DNA of 64,000 nt from Nocardioides sp. NBC_00368 (GTDB lineage: Bacteria; Actinomycetota; Actinomycetes; Propionibacteriales; Nocardioidaceae): contig NZ_CP107970.1 in assembly GCF_036090055.1 (NCBI RefSeq), forward strand, positions 2,668,501 through 2,732,500, given 5' to 3'. The notes beneath the pieces were generated by a model. That model had not been told where the DNA came from, did no database searches, and was given only the letters and a program-made list of their open reading frames with translations. Shown here one piece after another: positions 1-7,621 of this stretch. A program made the translations under genes and the position numbers. The number at the start of each line of letters is the position of its first letter. The stretch's first letter is position 1.

Positions 1-887
1 CCGGTGGAGAGGTACTTCCAGCCGCCGTCGGCGACGACGAAGGCGATGTCGGCCTTCTCGCCGGCCTTGAGGGACTTCGCGGCCTGGGCGAGGGCGGCGT
101 GGAGGATGGCGCCGGTGGAGATGCCGGCGAAGATGCCCTCGAGCTCCAACAGCTCACGCACGCGCCGGACGGCGTCGCGCGGACCCACCGAGAAGCGGGC
201 GTCGATCAGCGAGGCGTCGTAGAGCTCGGGGACGAAGCCCTCGTCGAGGTTGCGCAGGCCGTAGACGAGCTCGCCGTAGCGAGGCTCGGCCGCGACGATG
301 CGTACCTCCGGCTTGGCGGCGCGGAAGTAGCGGCCGACACCCATGAGCGTGCCGGTGGTGCCGAGTCCGGCGACGAAGTGGGTGATCGAGGGGAGGTCAG
401 CGAGCAGCTCGGGGCCGGTGCCCTCCTCGTGCGCGAGCGCGTTGGCGGTGTTGCCGTACTGGTAGAGCATCTCCCAGTCGGGGTGCTCGGCGGCCAGCCG
501 CTTGGCGACCCGGACGGCCTCGTTGGAACCGCCGGCGGCAGGTGAGGAGACGATCTCGGCGCCCCACATCCGCAGCAGCTGCCGCCGCTCCTCACTCGTG
601 TTCTCGGGCATCACGCACACGATCCGGTAGCCCTTGAGCTTGGCCGCCATGGCCAGCGAGATCCCGGTGTTGCCGGAGGTCGGCTCGAGGATCGTGCAGC
701 CCGGGCGGAGCCTGCCGTCCTTCTCGGCCTCCTCGACCATGCGAAGAGCCGGGCGGTCCTTGATCGAGCCGGTGGGGTTCCGGTCCTCGAGCTTGGCCCA
801 CAGACGTACGTCGGGCGAGGGCGAGAGGCGGGGCAGGCCCACCAGTGGAGTGCCACCGACCGACGCCAGCAGGTTGTCGTAGCGCAT
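1..887 (-). CDS. cysM: Cysteine synthase, CysM type (3' end cut by window edge)
   Basis: This is a fold-type II PLP enzyme. The PLP lysine is K43 in GSIKDRP, and the phosphate-binding loop EPTSGNTGI lies near residues 67-75. A second glycine-rich stretch (GLGTTGTLMGVGRYF) follows. About 295 residues are visible; mycobacterial CysM has about 323, so roughly the last 28 lie beyond base 1. The family can use O-phosphoserine and a thiocarboxylated carrier protein (CysO) as sulfur donor. Assignment to that branch rests on cysO and mec lying at 5,871-6,607 on the same strand. ATG at 887 is chosen because it opens directly into MRYDNLLASVGGTPLV, the normal family start. In mycobacteria cysM directly follows cysO; here a plus-strand cassette separates them. 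Confidence 0.88.
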   Translation of the reverse strand, partial: MRYDNLLASVGGTPLVGLPRLSPSPDVRLWAKLEDRNPTGSIKDRPALRMVEEAEKDGRLRPGCTILEPTSGNTGISLAMAAKLKGYRIVCVMPENTSEERRQLLRMWGAEIVSSPAAGGSNEAVRVAKRLAAEHPDWEMLYQYGNTANALAHEEGTGPELLADLPSITHFVAGLGTTGTLMGVGRYFRAAKPEVRIVAAEPRYGELVYGLRNLDEGFVPELYDASLIDARFSVGPRDAVRRVRELLELEGIFAGISTGAILHAALAQAAKSLKAGEKADIAFVVADGGWKYLST

Positions 888-1004
888 GGGTCAAGCATCG
901 CACTTCGCCCCGGATTCATTCCCGTCCGCGAGGATCGCCCAGTCCCTGGGACGCCGTCCGGGCCGTCGGCCGGACACGTGGTAGCGGATGGTTGGATGGC
1001 CGCG

Positions 1005-2177
1005 ATGACGACCTCGCCCAAGCCGGCACAGCGCACCGTCGCCGACCCGCTCGACGTCCTCCGCACGCGCACCAGCGTCAAGTGGAGCCTCTACCCAGCA
1101 GACGTTCTGCCTATGTTCGTGGCCGAGATGGACTTTCCGCTCGCGCCGGAGATCCGGGCGGCTCTGGCCGAGACGATCTCACGCAGCGACACCGGCTACG
1201 CCAACGCGCTTTCGTCCGGTCTACCGGACGCCTTCGGTGCGTACGCCACGGAGGTCTGGGGCTGGGCCGCGGACCCATCGCTCATGCGGACGACCACGGA
1301 CGTGAGCGTGGTGATCGTGGAGTCGCTGCGGCGGCTGGTGCGCCCAGGCGAGCGGGTGATCGTCAACCCGCCGGTCTACCCACCGTTCTACGACCTGGTC
1401 GAGGAGGCCGGCGGAGTAGTCGAAGAGGTGCCGCTGCTCGACGACGGTGAGTCGTTCTCGCTGGATCTGGCGGGGATCGACACGGCGCTGCGCGGCGGTG
1501 CGCGCGGGGTGCTGCTCTGCAACCCGCACAATCCCGTCGGCCTGGTGCCCTCGCGCGAGGCGCTCACCGAGCTGTCGCGGATCGTGGCCAAGCATGGCGG
1601 GTTCACCCTCAGCGACGAGATCCACGCGCCGCTTGTCCACGCGGGCGTGGAGTTCACGCCGTATCTGACGGTGTCGGAGGAGGCCCGCGCGCATGGGATC
1701 GCGGCGGAGTCTGCGAGCAAGGCGTTCAACCTGGCGGGGTTGAAGAGTGCGCTGTTCGTGACCGCCGGGGACGTGATGTCACGCCTGGTCGCCGGGCTGC
1801 CGGACGAGGTCTCCTCCCGCACCGGCCACCTCGGCATCATCGCCGCCCGCACCGGCTTCACCGAGAGTCGTGCGTGGCTGGCCGGCACGATCGCCGCGAT
1901 CGAGCACAACCTGTCCGTCCTGGAGTCAACGCTTGCCGAGCACCTTCCTGCGGCTCGGCTGCGCCGCCCGAAGGCCAGCTATCTCGCCTGGCTCGACCTC
2001 TCCGAACTGGGCTGGGGCGACGACCCCGCCGCGGTCGCCCTGGAGAGTGCCAGGGTCGCCCTCCACCACGGCCCCGCCTTCGGCGCCCCCGGCGCCGGAC
2101 ATGCCCGGATGAACATCGCCTGCGCCCCCGAGACGATCACCGAAGCCGTCACGCGCCTCGCCCGCGCGGCTGCCTGA
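1005..2177 (+). CDS. MalY/PatB-type PLP-dependent C-S lyase / aminotransferase
   Basis: A 390-residue fold-type I PLP protein. MalY/PatB features are the early FVAEMDFPLAPEI (about 38-50), the NPPVYPPFYD loop (121-130), the CNPHNPVG substrate loop (172-179), SDEIHAP (203-209) and the Schiff-base lysine K239 in SASKAFNLAGLK. Family members are cystathionine beta-lyases or cysteine desulfhydrases that release a thiol, ammonia and pyruvate; some act as aminotransferases. It is divergent from cysM and precedes an ABC exporter, so a sulfur-related role is plausible but inferred. In-frame starts at 978 (GTG) and 996 (ATG) are possible; 1005 gives the usual short N-terminus. The enzyme family is confident, the substrate is not. 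Confidence 0.85.
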   Translation: MTTSPKPAQRTVADPLDVLRTRTSVKWSLYPADVLPMFVAEMDFPLAPEIRAALAETISRSDTGYANALSSGLPDAFGAYATEVWGWAADPSLMRTTTDVSVVIVESLRRLVRPGERVIVNPPVYPPFYDLVEEAGGVVEEVPLLDDGESFSLDLAGIDTALRGGARGVLLCNPHNPVGLVPSREALTELSRIVAKHGGFTLSDEIHAPLVHAGVEFTPYLTVSEEARAHGIAAESASKAFNLAGLKSALFVTAGDVMSRLVAGLPDEVSSRTGHLGIIAARTGFTESRAWLAGTIAAIEHNLSVLESTLAEHLPAARLRRPKASYLAWLDLSELGWGDDPAAVALESARVALHHGPAFGAPGAGHARMNIACAPETITEAVTRLARAAA

Positions 2178-2343
2178 CCGGCGGCGTTCAGGGTCGACGA
2201 CGCCACAACCCAGCACGTCAGCCACGACGGAACGACGTGTTGGTCTCGACCAACAGCCGAGAACGGCATCATCCGATCGGTTGACCCCCGCTCGACCCGA
2301 TCGCCCGATGTCACCGACCTGTCGATGTCGCCAGGCTTGAGAC

Positions 2344-3273
2344 ATGGCACCAGAACCCGCCGTCGAGGTCGACGGCCTGCGCAAGGTCTACGGCACCACG
2401 GTCGCCGTCGACGACATCAGTCTCACGGTGTACGAGGGCGAGATCTTCGGCATCCTCGGCCCCAACGGCGCCGGGAAGTCCACGACCGTCGAGTCGATCG
2501 CGGGCCTCCGGACGATCGACAAGGGGACGATCAGCGTCCACGGGATCGACCCGGGGAACCAGCGCGAGGAGATCACCAAGGTCCTCGGCGTACAGCTGCA
2601 GGAGGCGAAGCTGCAGCCGAAGATCACGATCCAGGAGGCGCTGGAGCTGTGGAGCGCGTTCTACGCCGACCCGGAGCCGTGGGCGCCGCTGGCCGAGCGG
2701 CTCGGGCTCGGGGCCCATCTGCGGCAGCGGTTCGAGAACCTCTCCGGCGGCCAGCAGCAGCGACTCTCGATCGCGCTGGCGCTGATCGGCCGGCCGCGGG
2801 TCGTCGTGCTCGACGAGCTCACCACCGGCTTGGACCCGCGGGCCCGCCGTGAGGTGTGGGACCTGGTTCGGGACGTACGCGACCGGGGGGTGACCGTCCT
2901 GCTCGTGACCCACTCGATGGAGGAGGCCCAGACCCTCTGCGACCGGATCGCCATCGTCGACGCCGGCCGGATCCGGGCGCTGGACACCCCGGCGGGACTC
3001 ATCGACTCCGCCTCCGCCGCGACCATCACGACCTTCGAGACCTCGGTCGCGATCGACCTGACCGCCCTGCGCGAGCTCGACGGCGTCACCGCCGCGCACA
3101 GCGAGAACGGCACCGTCACCGTCGAGGGCGCCGAAGGGGTCGCCCTCGCGGTCATCGAGGCGCTGCGTACGCAGGGGGTGACGCCGCTTCGGCTCCGGGT
3201 CGCTGCGGGCACCCTCGACGCCGCCTACCTCGACCTCACCGAGACTCTCACCGACATGGGGGCACTGCGATGA
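2344..3273 (+). CDS. ABC transporter ATP-binding protein, DrrA/CcmA type
   Basis: Cytoplasmic ATPase of 309 residues. The Walker A motif is GPNGAGKST (about 39-47), the signature is LSGGQQQR (about 137-144), and Walker B reads VVVLDELTTGLDP, with DEL where DEP is commoner. The H-loop is LVTHSMEEA. A C-terminal extension of about 90 residues is typical of DrrA-like drug-export ATPases. The stop overlaps the ATG of the permease at 3,270 (ATGA), so the two are translationally coupled. The adjacent sensor kinase and response regulator suggest a stress- or antibiotic-induced exporter, as in several Gram-positive antibiotic resistance loci. The substrate cannot be read from the sequence. Confidence 0.9.
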   Translation: MAPEPAVEVDGLRKVYGTTVAVDDISLTVYEGEIFGILGPNGAGKSTTVESIAGLRTIDKGTISVHGIDPGNQREEITKVLGVQLQEAKLQPKITIQEALELWSAFYADPEPWAPLAERLGLGAHLRQRFENLSGGQQQRLSIALALIGRPRVVVLDELTTGLDPRARREVWDLVRDVRDRGVTVLLVTHSMEEAQTLCDRIAIVDAGRIRALDTPAGLIDSASAATITTFETSVAIDLTALRELDGVTAAHSENGTVTVEGAEGVALAVIEALRTQGVTPLRLRVAAGTLDAAYLDLTETLTDMGALR

Positions 3274-4013
3274 CCAGCCCGACCGTCGCCATGGTCCGTA
3301 CCGAGACCCGGCTCTTCACCCGCGAGCGACTCTCGCTCTTCTGGATCCTCGCATTCCCGACGTTGCTGCTCGTCGTGCTCGGGGTCGTGCCCGCCTTCCG
3401 CGAGTACAACGAGGACTTCGGCAACCGGCGGCTGATCGACCTCTACGTGCCGACCACGGTGCTGCTCTCGATGATCATGGCGGCGATCATGACGATGCCG
3501 CCGACGCTGACCGGATATCGCGAGAGCGGCGTCCTGCGGCGGCTCGGCACCACGCCGGCCCGGCCGGCCTCGATCCTGCTCGGCCAGGTGCTGGTGCACG
3601 CGGTCGCGGTCGCCGCCTCGTCGGTGATCGTGCTCGTGGTCGGCCGGCTGGTGTTCGGGACGCCGCTGCCGGGATCACTCCTCGGGTACGCGGCGGCCTA
3701 CGTGCTCGCTCTGGCCGTCTCGCTCGGGATCGGGACCGCGATCACGGCGGTCTCCCCCAACGCCAGGACCGGACAGGTGGTGGCGATGGTCGCCTTCATC
3801 CCGAGCATGTTCACCGCAGGGGTCTACTTCCCCGTCGAGGTCTTCGGCGGCACCGTCCGTGACGTCATCTCGCTCACTCCCTACGGCGCGGCCTCGAACG
3901 CGCTCAACGACGCCGGCGCGGGGGCCTTCCCGCAGCTGATGGACCTCGCGGTGATGGGCGGCTGGGCGATCATGCTCTACGTGATTGCCGTGCGCGCCTT
4001 CACGTGGGAGTGA
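3270..4013 (+). CDS. ABC-2 type transporter permease
   Basis: Integral membrane protein of 247 residues with about six hydrophobic segments: FWILAFPTLLLVVLG near the N-terminus, VLLSMIMAAIMTM, then SSVIVLVVGRLVF, AAAYVLALAVSLGIGTA, VVAMVAFIPSMFTAGVYF and the C-terminal IMLYVIAVRAF. The arrangement matches the ABC-2 membrane family that pairs with DrrA-type ATPases. ATG 3,270 overlaps the upstream stop. The kinase gene begins 12 bases after its stop, so the genes from at least 2,344 to 5,866 look like one transcript. The ATPase and permease probably form a homodimeric-subunit exporter. Confidence 0.88.
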   Translation: MTSPTVAMVRTETRLFTRERLSLFWILAFPTLLLVVLGVVPAFREYNEDFGNRRLIDLYVPTTVLLSMIMAAIMTMPPTLTGYRESGVLRRLGTTPARPASILLGQVLVHAVAVAASSVIVLVVGRLVFGTPLPGSLLGYAAAYVLALAVSLGIGTAITAVSPNARTGQVVAMVAFIPSMFTAGVYFPVEVFGGTVRDVISLTPYGAASNALNDAGAGAFPQLMDLAVMGGWAIMLYVIAVRAFTWE

Positions 4014-4025
4014 GAGGGTCTGGGC

Positions 4026-5240
4026 ATGGACTCGGCCCTGGGGCACGATCAGCGCTGGGCGCGCAACCTCAAGGTGCTGCCCCTGGCGCTGATCGTGCTC
4101 GCCACGGCCATCTGCATCGCGACGCTGCCGGTGCTGGGACCCAGCGGTCTCGAGGCCCGAATGGCGTTCGGCGGGCTGGTGGTGGCGGTCGCCGCGTGGT
4201 CCTGGTGGTGGACCTTCGTCCACGGCGGCCCGCACCCGGTCGGCTATATCGGGCGCACGCTGCTGATCGCCGTCCTCACCCTGCTGCACCCGCTGTTCTG
4301 CATCGTCGCGTGGGTCGGCTACCTGGATGCCTTCGACTCGTTCCGCGGCCGCCTGCGCTGGGCGGCGATGGGTGTGACGGCCGTGATCATGGCCGTCGGT
4401 CAGACCGGCGGACCGCCGCCCTACGACAACCCCTGGCAGGCGATGTTGCTGCCACTGCTCTTCGTGGTCAACTTCGGGCTGGCGACGCTGATGGGCCGCT
4501 ACAGCATGCACCTCGACGCCGTCAGCCAGGAGCGGGCCGACACGATCGTCCGGCTGGAGAACGCCCTCGCCGAGAACGCCCGCCTCCAGCAGCAGCTTCT
4601 CGCCCAGTCCCGCCAGACCGGCGTACGCGACGAGCGTGAGCGCCTCGCCCGGGAGATCCACGACACCATCGCCCAGTCCCTGGCCGGCGTCGTCGCCCAG
4701 CTCCAGGCCGCCCAGGGCTCCGCCGACGCCGAGGACGTACGCCGCCGGGTGGCCCGAGCCACCGAGATGGCCCGCACCGCGCTGGTCGAGGCCCGCCGGT
4801 CCGTGCAGGACCTCACCCCGGCGGAGCTGGCCGGCACCGGCCTCGCCGACGCGCTCTCGGCGCTGGTCGAGAGCTGGCGTGACGACCACGGCGTCGAGGC
4901 CTCCTTCGTCGTCGTCGGCGACGCCACCGCGCTGCACCCCGAGGTCGAGGCCACGCTGCTGCGGATCGCCCAGGAGGCCCTCGCCAACGTCGCCAAGCAC
5001 GCCCGCGCGCAACGGGTCGGGGTCACGCTCACGTTCGACGGGTCCGAGGTCATCCTCGACGTGCGCGACGACGGCGTCGGCTTCGATCCCGCCGCCCCGC
5101 GCCGTTCGTCCGCGTTCGGGCTCGGCGTGATGCGCGACCGCGCCCGGCGCCTGACCGGCACCTTCACCCTGGAGTCCGCCCCGGGCTCCGGCACCGCCGT
5201 CTCCGCCAGCATCCCCGCTCTCTCCCGAGGACCAGCATGA
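4026..5240 (+). CDS. Sensor histidine kinase, NarL/DesK family (HisKA_3)
   Basis: 404 residues. The N-terminal half holds about four membrane segments (residues 16-36, 45-65, 77-98 and 113-153), with almost no extracellular domain, so it probably senses the membrane or the adjacent transporter. A short coiled coil (about 165-200) leads to the HisKA_3 H-box ERLAREIHDTIAQSLAG, with phospho-acceptor H212. The ATPase domain shows the N-box EALANVAKHARA and the G-box DDGVGFDP. Its stop overlaps the response-regulator ATG by four bases. This is a DesK/LnrJ-like architecture next to an ABC exporter. Confidence 0.9.
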   Translation: MDSALGHDQRWARNLKVLPLALIVLATAICIATLPVLGPSGLEARMAFGGLVVAVAAWSWWWTFVHGGPHPVGYIGRTLLIAVLTLLHPLFCIVAWVGYLDAFDSFRGRLRWAAMGVTAVIMAVGQTGGPPPYDNPWQAMLLPLLFVVNFGLATLMGRYSMHLDAVSQERADTIVRLENALAENARLQQQLLAQSRQTGVRDERERLAREIHDTIAQSLAGVVAQLQAAQGSADAEDVRRRVARATEMARTALVEARRSVQDLTPAELAGTGLADALSALVESWRDDHGVEASFVVVGDATALHPEVEATLLRIAQEALANVAKHARAQRVGVTLTFDGSEVILDVRDDGVGFDPAAPRRSSAFGLGVMRDRARRLTGTFTLESAPGSGTAVSASIPALSRGPA

Positions 5241-5866
5241 GTGAACCGATCCGGATCGTCGTCGCCGACGACCACCCCGTCGTCCGCGACGGGGTGGTCG
5301 GGGTGCTCCGAGCGCAGGGCTTCGAGGTGGTCGGCCAGGCCGGGGACGGCGCGCAGGCGCTGGCTCTCGTCGAGGAGCTCGACCCCGACGTGCTCGTCCT
5401 CGACCTGCGGATGCCGGGCACCGCCGGGGTCGAGGTGATCGAGCGGCTCCGGGCGTGGGAGTCACGGGCCGGCGTACTGGTCCTGACGACGTTCGACACC
5501 GACTCCGACGTGGTCGCCGCGATCGAGGTGGGCGCGACCGGATACCTGCTCAAGGACGCTCCGACGCCGGACCTGGTCGACGCCGTGCGCAGGACCGCGG
5601 CCGGTGAGACCGTCCTCTCCCCCGCGGTCGCGACCCGGCTCGCCTCCCGGCTCCGATCACCCGGCCCGTCGGCGCAGCTGAGCCCGCGCGAGCGCGAGGT
5701 GCTCACCCTGGTCGCCCGCGGCACCACCAACCGCGCGATCGCCGCCACGCTCTTCGTCAGCGAGGCGACGGTCAAGACCCACCTGGGTCACATCTTCGAC
5801 AAGCTCGGGGTCACAGACAGAGCAGCCGCGGTCGCACGAGCGTACGACCGCGGCATTCTGGGCTAA
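5237..5866 (+). CDS. Response regulator, NarL/FixJ family
   Basis: 209 residues. The receiver domain has the acidic pair D11-D12, phospho-acceptor D56 in VLVLDLRMPG, and the conserved lysine in YLLKDAPT. A LuxR-type HTH occupies about 145-205 (LSPREREVLTLVARGTTNRAIA, then VKTHLGHIFDKLGV). It is the cognate partner of the overlapping kinase. The likely target is the upstream transporter operon, by analogy with other NarL-type regulators next to ABC exporters. The gene ends five bases before the stop of the convergent cysO. Confidence 0.92.
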   Translation: MSEPIRIVVADDHPVVRDGVVGVLRAQGFEVVGQAGDGAQALALVEELDPDVLVLDLRMPGTAGVEVIERLRAWESRAGVLVLTTFDTDSDVVAAIEVGATGYLLKDAPTPDLVDAVRRTAAGETVLSPAVATRLASRLRSPGPSAQLSPREREVLTLVARGTTNRAIAATLFVSEATVKTHLGHIFDKLGVTDRAAAVARAYDRGILG

Positions 5867-5870
5867 GAGG

Positions 5871-6146
5871 TCAGCAGCCGCCGGCGACCGCAGGCAGCAC
5901 GACGACCTGGTCGCCGTCCTTGAGCTCGGCGTCGAGACCGCCGATGAAGCGTACGTCCTCGTCGTTGATGTAGACGTTGACGAAGCGGCGCAGGTCGCCG
6001 TTGTCGATGAGGCGCTCCTTGATGCCGGAGTGGTTCGCCTCGAGGTCGTCGATGAGCGCGCTCAGGGTCTTGCCCTCGGCGCTGACTGCCTTCTCACCGG
6101 CGGTGTAGGTGCGGAGGATGGTCGGGATCTTGACCTCGATGGCCAT
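5871..6146 (-). CDS. cysO: CysO sulfur-carrier protein (MoaD/ThiS fold), precursor ending GG-Cys
   Basis: A 91-residue ubiquitin-fold sulfur carrier. It resembles mycobacterial CysO throughout (IPTILRTYTAGEKAVSAEG, FVNVYINDEDVRF) and ends VLPAVAGGC. The di-glycine is the site of thiocarboxylation. The extra encoded cysteine after GG means the primary product is not the mature carrier; it must be trimmed, most simply by the Mec peptidase encoded next door, which normally removes cysteine from CysO-Cys. It lies 32 bases downstream of mec on the same strand. cysM, its usual neighbour, is about 5 kb further on. Confidence 0.9.
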   Translation of the reverse strand: MAIEVKIPTILRTYTAGEKAVSAEGKTLSALIDDLEANHSGIKERLIDNGDLRRFVNVYINDEDVRFIGGLDAELKDGDQVVVLPAVAGGC

Positions 6147-6178
6147 GGGTTCGTTCTCCTAGATGTAGGTGTTGCGCG

Positions 6179-6607
6179 TCACGACAACGTCGGGACGATG
6201 CTGATTTCTTCCTCGGTGACGTTGCCGTCGACGATTCGATAGGACCGGAACTCGACCGGACCCTCGTCATTTCCGTGCTCTCGGGTGCTGACCAGGACGT
6301 AGTGCGCGTTCGGCTCCATCGCCAGCCCGATGTCGGTGCGGGACGGGTAGGCCTCGGTGGCCGTGTGGGAGTGGTAGACGACCACCGGCTCCTCGTCGTT
6401 CGCGTCCATCTCCTTGTAGAGCTGGAGCAGGTCCGTCGAGTCGAACTCGTAGAAGGTCGGCGAGCCCGCGGCGTTGATCATCTCGATGAACCGCTCGGGC
6501 CGGTCGGACCCCTCAGGGCCCGCGACGATCCCGCACGCCTCGTCGGGATGGTCGCGCTTCGCGTGGGCGACGATCGCGTCGTACGTCGCCTGGTCGATGG
6601 TCAGCAC
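6179..6607 (-). CDS. mec: Mec, JAMM zinc peptidase releasing cysteine from CysO
   Basis: 142 residues carrying a complete JAMM/MPN+ site: E23 in PDEACG, then H79-S-H81, seven residues, and S89-x-x-D92 (HSHTATEAYPSRTD). The family enzyme hydrolyses the peptide bond between CysO and the newly made C-terminal cysteine, freeing cysteine and the carrier. Here it would also be expected to remove the encoded terminal cysteine of the CysO precursor. It is first of the mec-cysO pair; 104 bases upstream lies the end of the DUF2017 gene. In M. tuberculosis a further peptidase gene (Rv1333) sits between; it is absent here. Confidence 0.92.
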   Translation of the reverse strand: MLTIDQATYDAIVAHAKRDHPDEACGIVAGPEGSDRPERFIEMINAAGSPTFYEFDSTDLLQLYKEMDANDEEPVVVYHSHTATEAYPSRTDIGLAMEPNAHYVLVSTREHGNDEGPVEFRSYRIVDGNVTEEEISIVPTLS

Positions 6608-6711
6608 AGGATCAGCCTAGGCGGCACGAGCCGGGAAACGTCCTTTGCCCAGGGTGCGGACATGGTTGGCGGAACCACTCCGCGTTGGTATGGGCCCGGG
6701 CCGGAAACCGC

Positions 6712-7302
6712 TCAGCTCGCGGTGACCAGCGCCTCGACGATGGTCTCCTGGAGGATCCCGACCCACTGGTAGATCCCGTAGACCTGGCCGGCGGGGTCGT
6801 CCTCGGGCAGCGAGTCCCAGAAGTCCTCGTCGCCCTCCTCGACCCCGAGCCGGGTCGCGAGCGCCAGCCGGATGTCGGTGAAGGACCGCATCCACGCCTC
6901 GGCGTCGCCGATGGAGAGCTCGACGTCGATGACCAGCCCGTTCTCGTCGAGCTCGGGCGGGAGCCCGGCCTCCTCGAGCGAGTCGATGATCGTGGAGGCG
7001 GCCCGCGCCTTGCCGTCGCGCAGCCCGCCCTCGGTGAACCGCCGGAACTCCCCGGCTGCCTCGGCGTCGTCGCCGTAGGCCGAGGGGAAGAGCCGCTTCA
7101 GCACCGGGTCCTCGGGCTCAGTGGTCGGTCCCGAGAAGTCGAGCAGAGCCTCCAGCGGATCATCGCTCTCGGCCGGTGCGGCGACCTCGTTGCGCAGCAG
7201 CTCCACGAGCTGGGAGGCCAGCGACCGGAGCAGGTCGGCCTCGAACCCGGAGAAGGTCGCGATGATCTGCTTGCTGCGGCGGTGGTAGCTGAACCCGCCC
7301 AT
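6712..7302 (-). CDS. DUF2017 protein
   Basis: 196 residues, mostly helical and acidic, with no catalytic motif visible. It begins MGGFSYHRRSKQII. The pattern of an aromatic N-terminus, an FSGFEADLLRSLASQLVELL helix and conserved WVGILQETIVEAL near the end matches the actinobacterial DUF2017 family, which is almost always encoded after clpS. Its ATG overlaps the clpS stop by one base (TGATG), indicating coupled translation. The function is unknown; an accessory role in N-degron proteolysis would be only a guess from the neighbour. Confidence 0.82.
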   Translation of the reverse strand: MGGFSYHRRSKQIIATFSGFEADLLRSLASQLVELLRNEVAAPAESDDPLEALLDFSGPTTEPEDPVLKRLFPSAYGDDAEAAGEFRRFTEGGLRDGKARAASTIIDSLEEAGLPPELDENGLVIDVELSIGDAEAWMRSFTDIRLALATRLGVEEGDEDFWDSLPEDDPAGQVYGIYQWVGILQETIVEALVTAS

Positions 7303-7595
7303 CAATCCTGCTTCTCCAGCGTCGCCCACAGTCCGTATTCGTGCATCGCCTGCACGTCGCGCTCCATCTCCTCGCGCGAGCCGGTGGAGACGGCCGACTT
7401 GCCGTCGTTGTGCACCTCCATCATCAGCTTCTCCGACTTCTTCTTGGAGTAGCCGAAGTACTTCTGGAAGACGAAGGTGACGTAGGACATCAGGTTGACC
7501 GGGTCGTTCCAGACGATGGTCACCCACGGGGTCGCGGGCGCGACGAGGTCGTCGACCTCGGGCTCGTCGAGCTCCACAGGGCTTGGCGCGCTCAT
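7302..7595 (-). CDS. clpS: ClpS, N-degron adaptor for the Clp protease
   Basis: 97 residues. The ClpS core is VTIVWNDPVNLMSYVTFVF, then KKKSEKLMMEVHNDGKS and the terminal MHEYGLWATLE. ClpS delivers proteins with destabilising N-terminal residues to ClpCP/ClpAP. ATG 7,595 gives MSAPSPVELDEPE and the usual short acidic tail; an ATG three codons earlier (7,604) is also possible. The gene is divergent from pncB with only about 26 bases between the starts, the same order as Rv1330c/Rv1331 in M. tuberculosis. Confidence 0.92.
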   Translation of the reverse strand: MSAPSPVELDEPEVDDLVAPATPWVTIVWNDPVNLMSYVTFVFQKYFGYSKKKSEKLMMEVHNDGKSAVSTGSREEMERDVQAMHEYGLWATLEKQD

Positions 7596-7621
7596 ACAAC
7601 CCATCGTGCCACGATGTGCCC

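Noticed and set aside
3675..5465. Long minus-strand frame opposite the permease, kinase and regulator
   Set aside because: The plus-strand genes have complete motifs and overlaps. The opposite frame is proline/arginine-rich with no domain.
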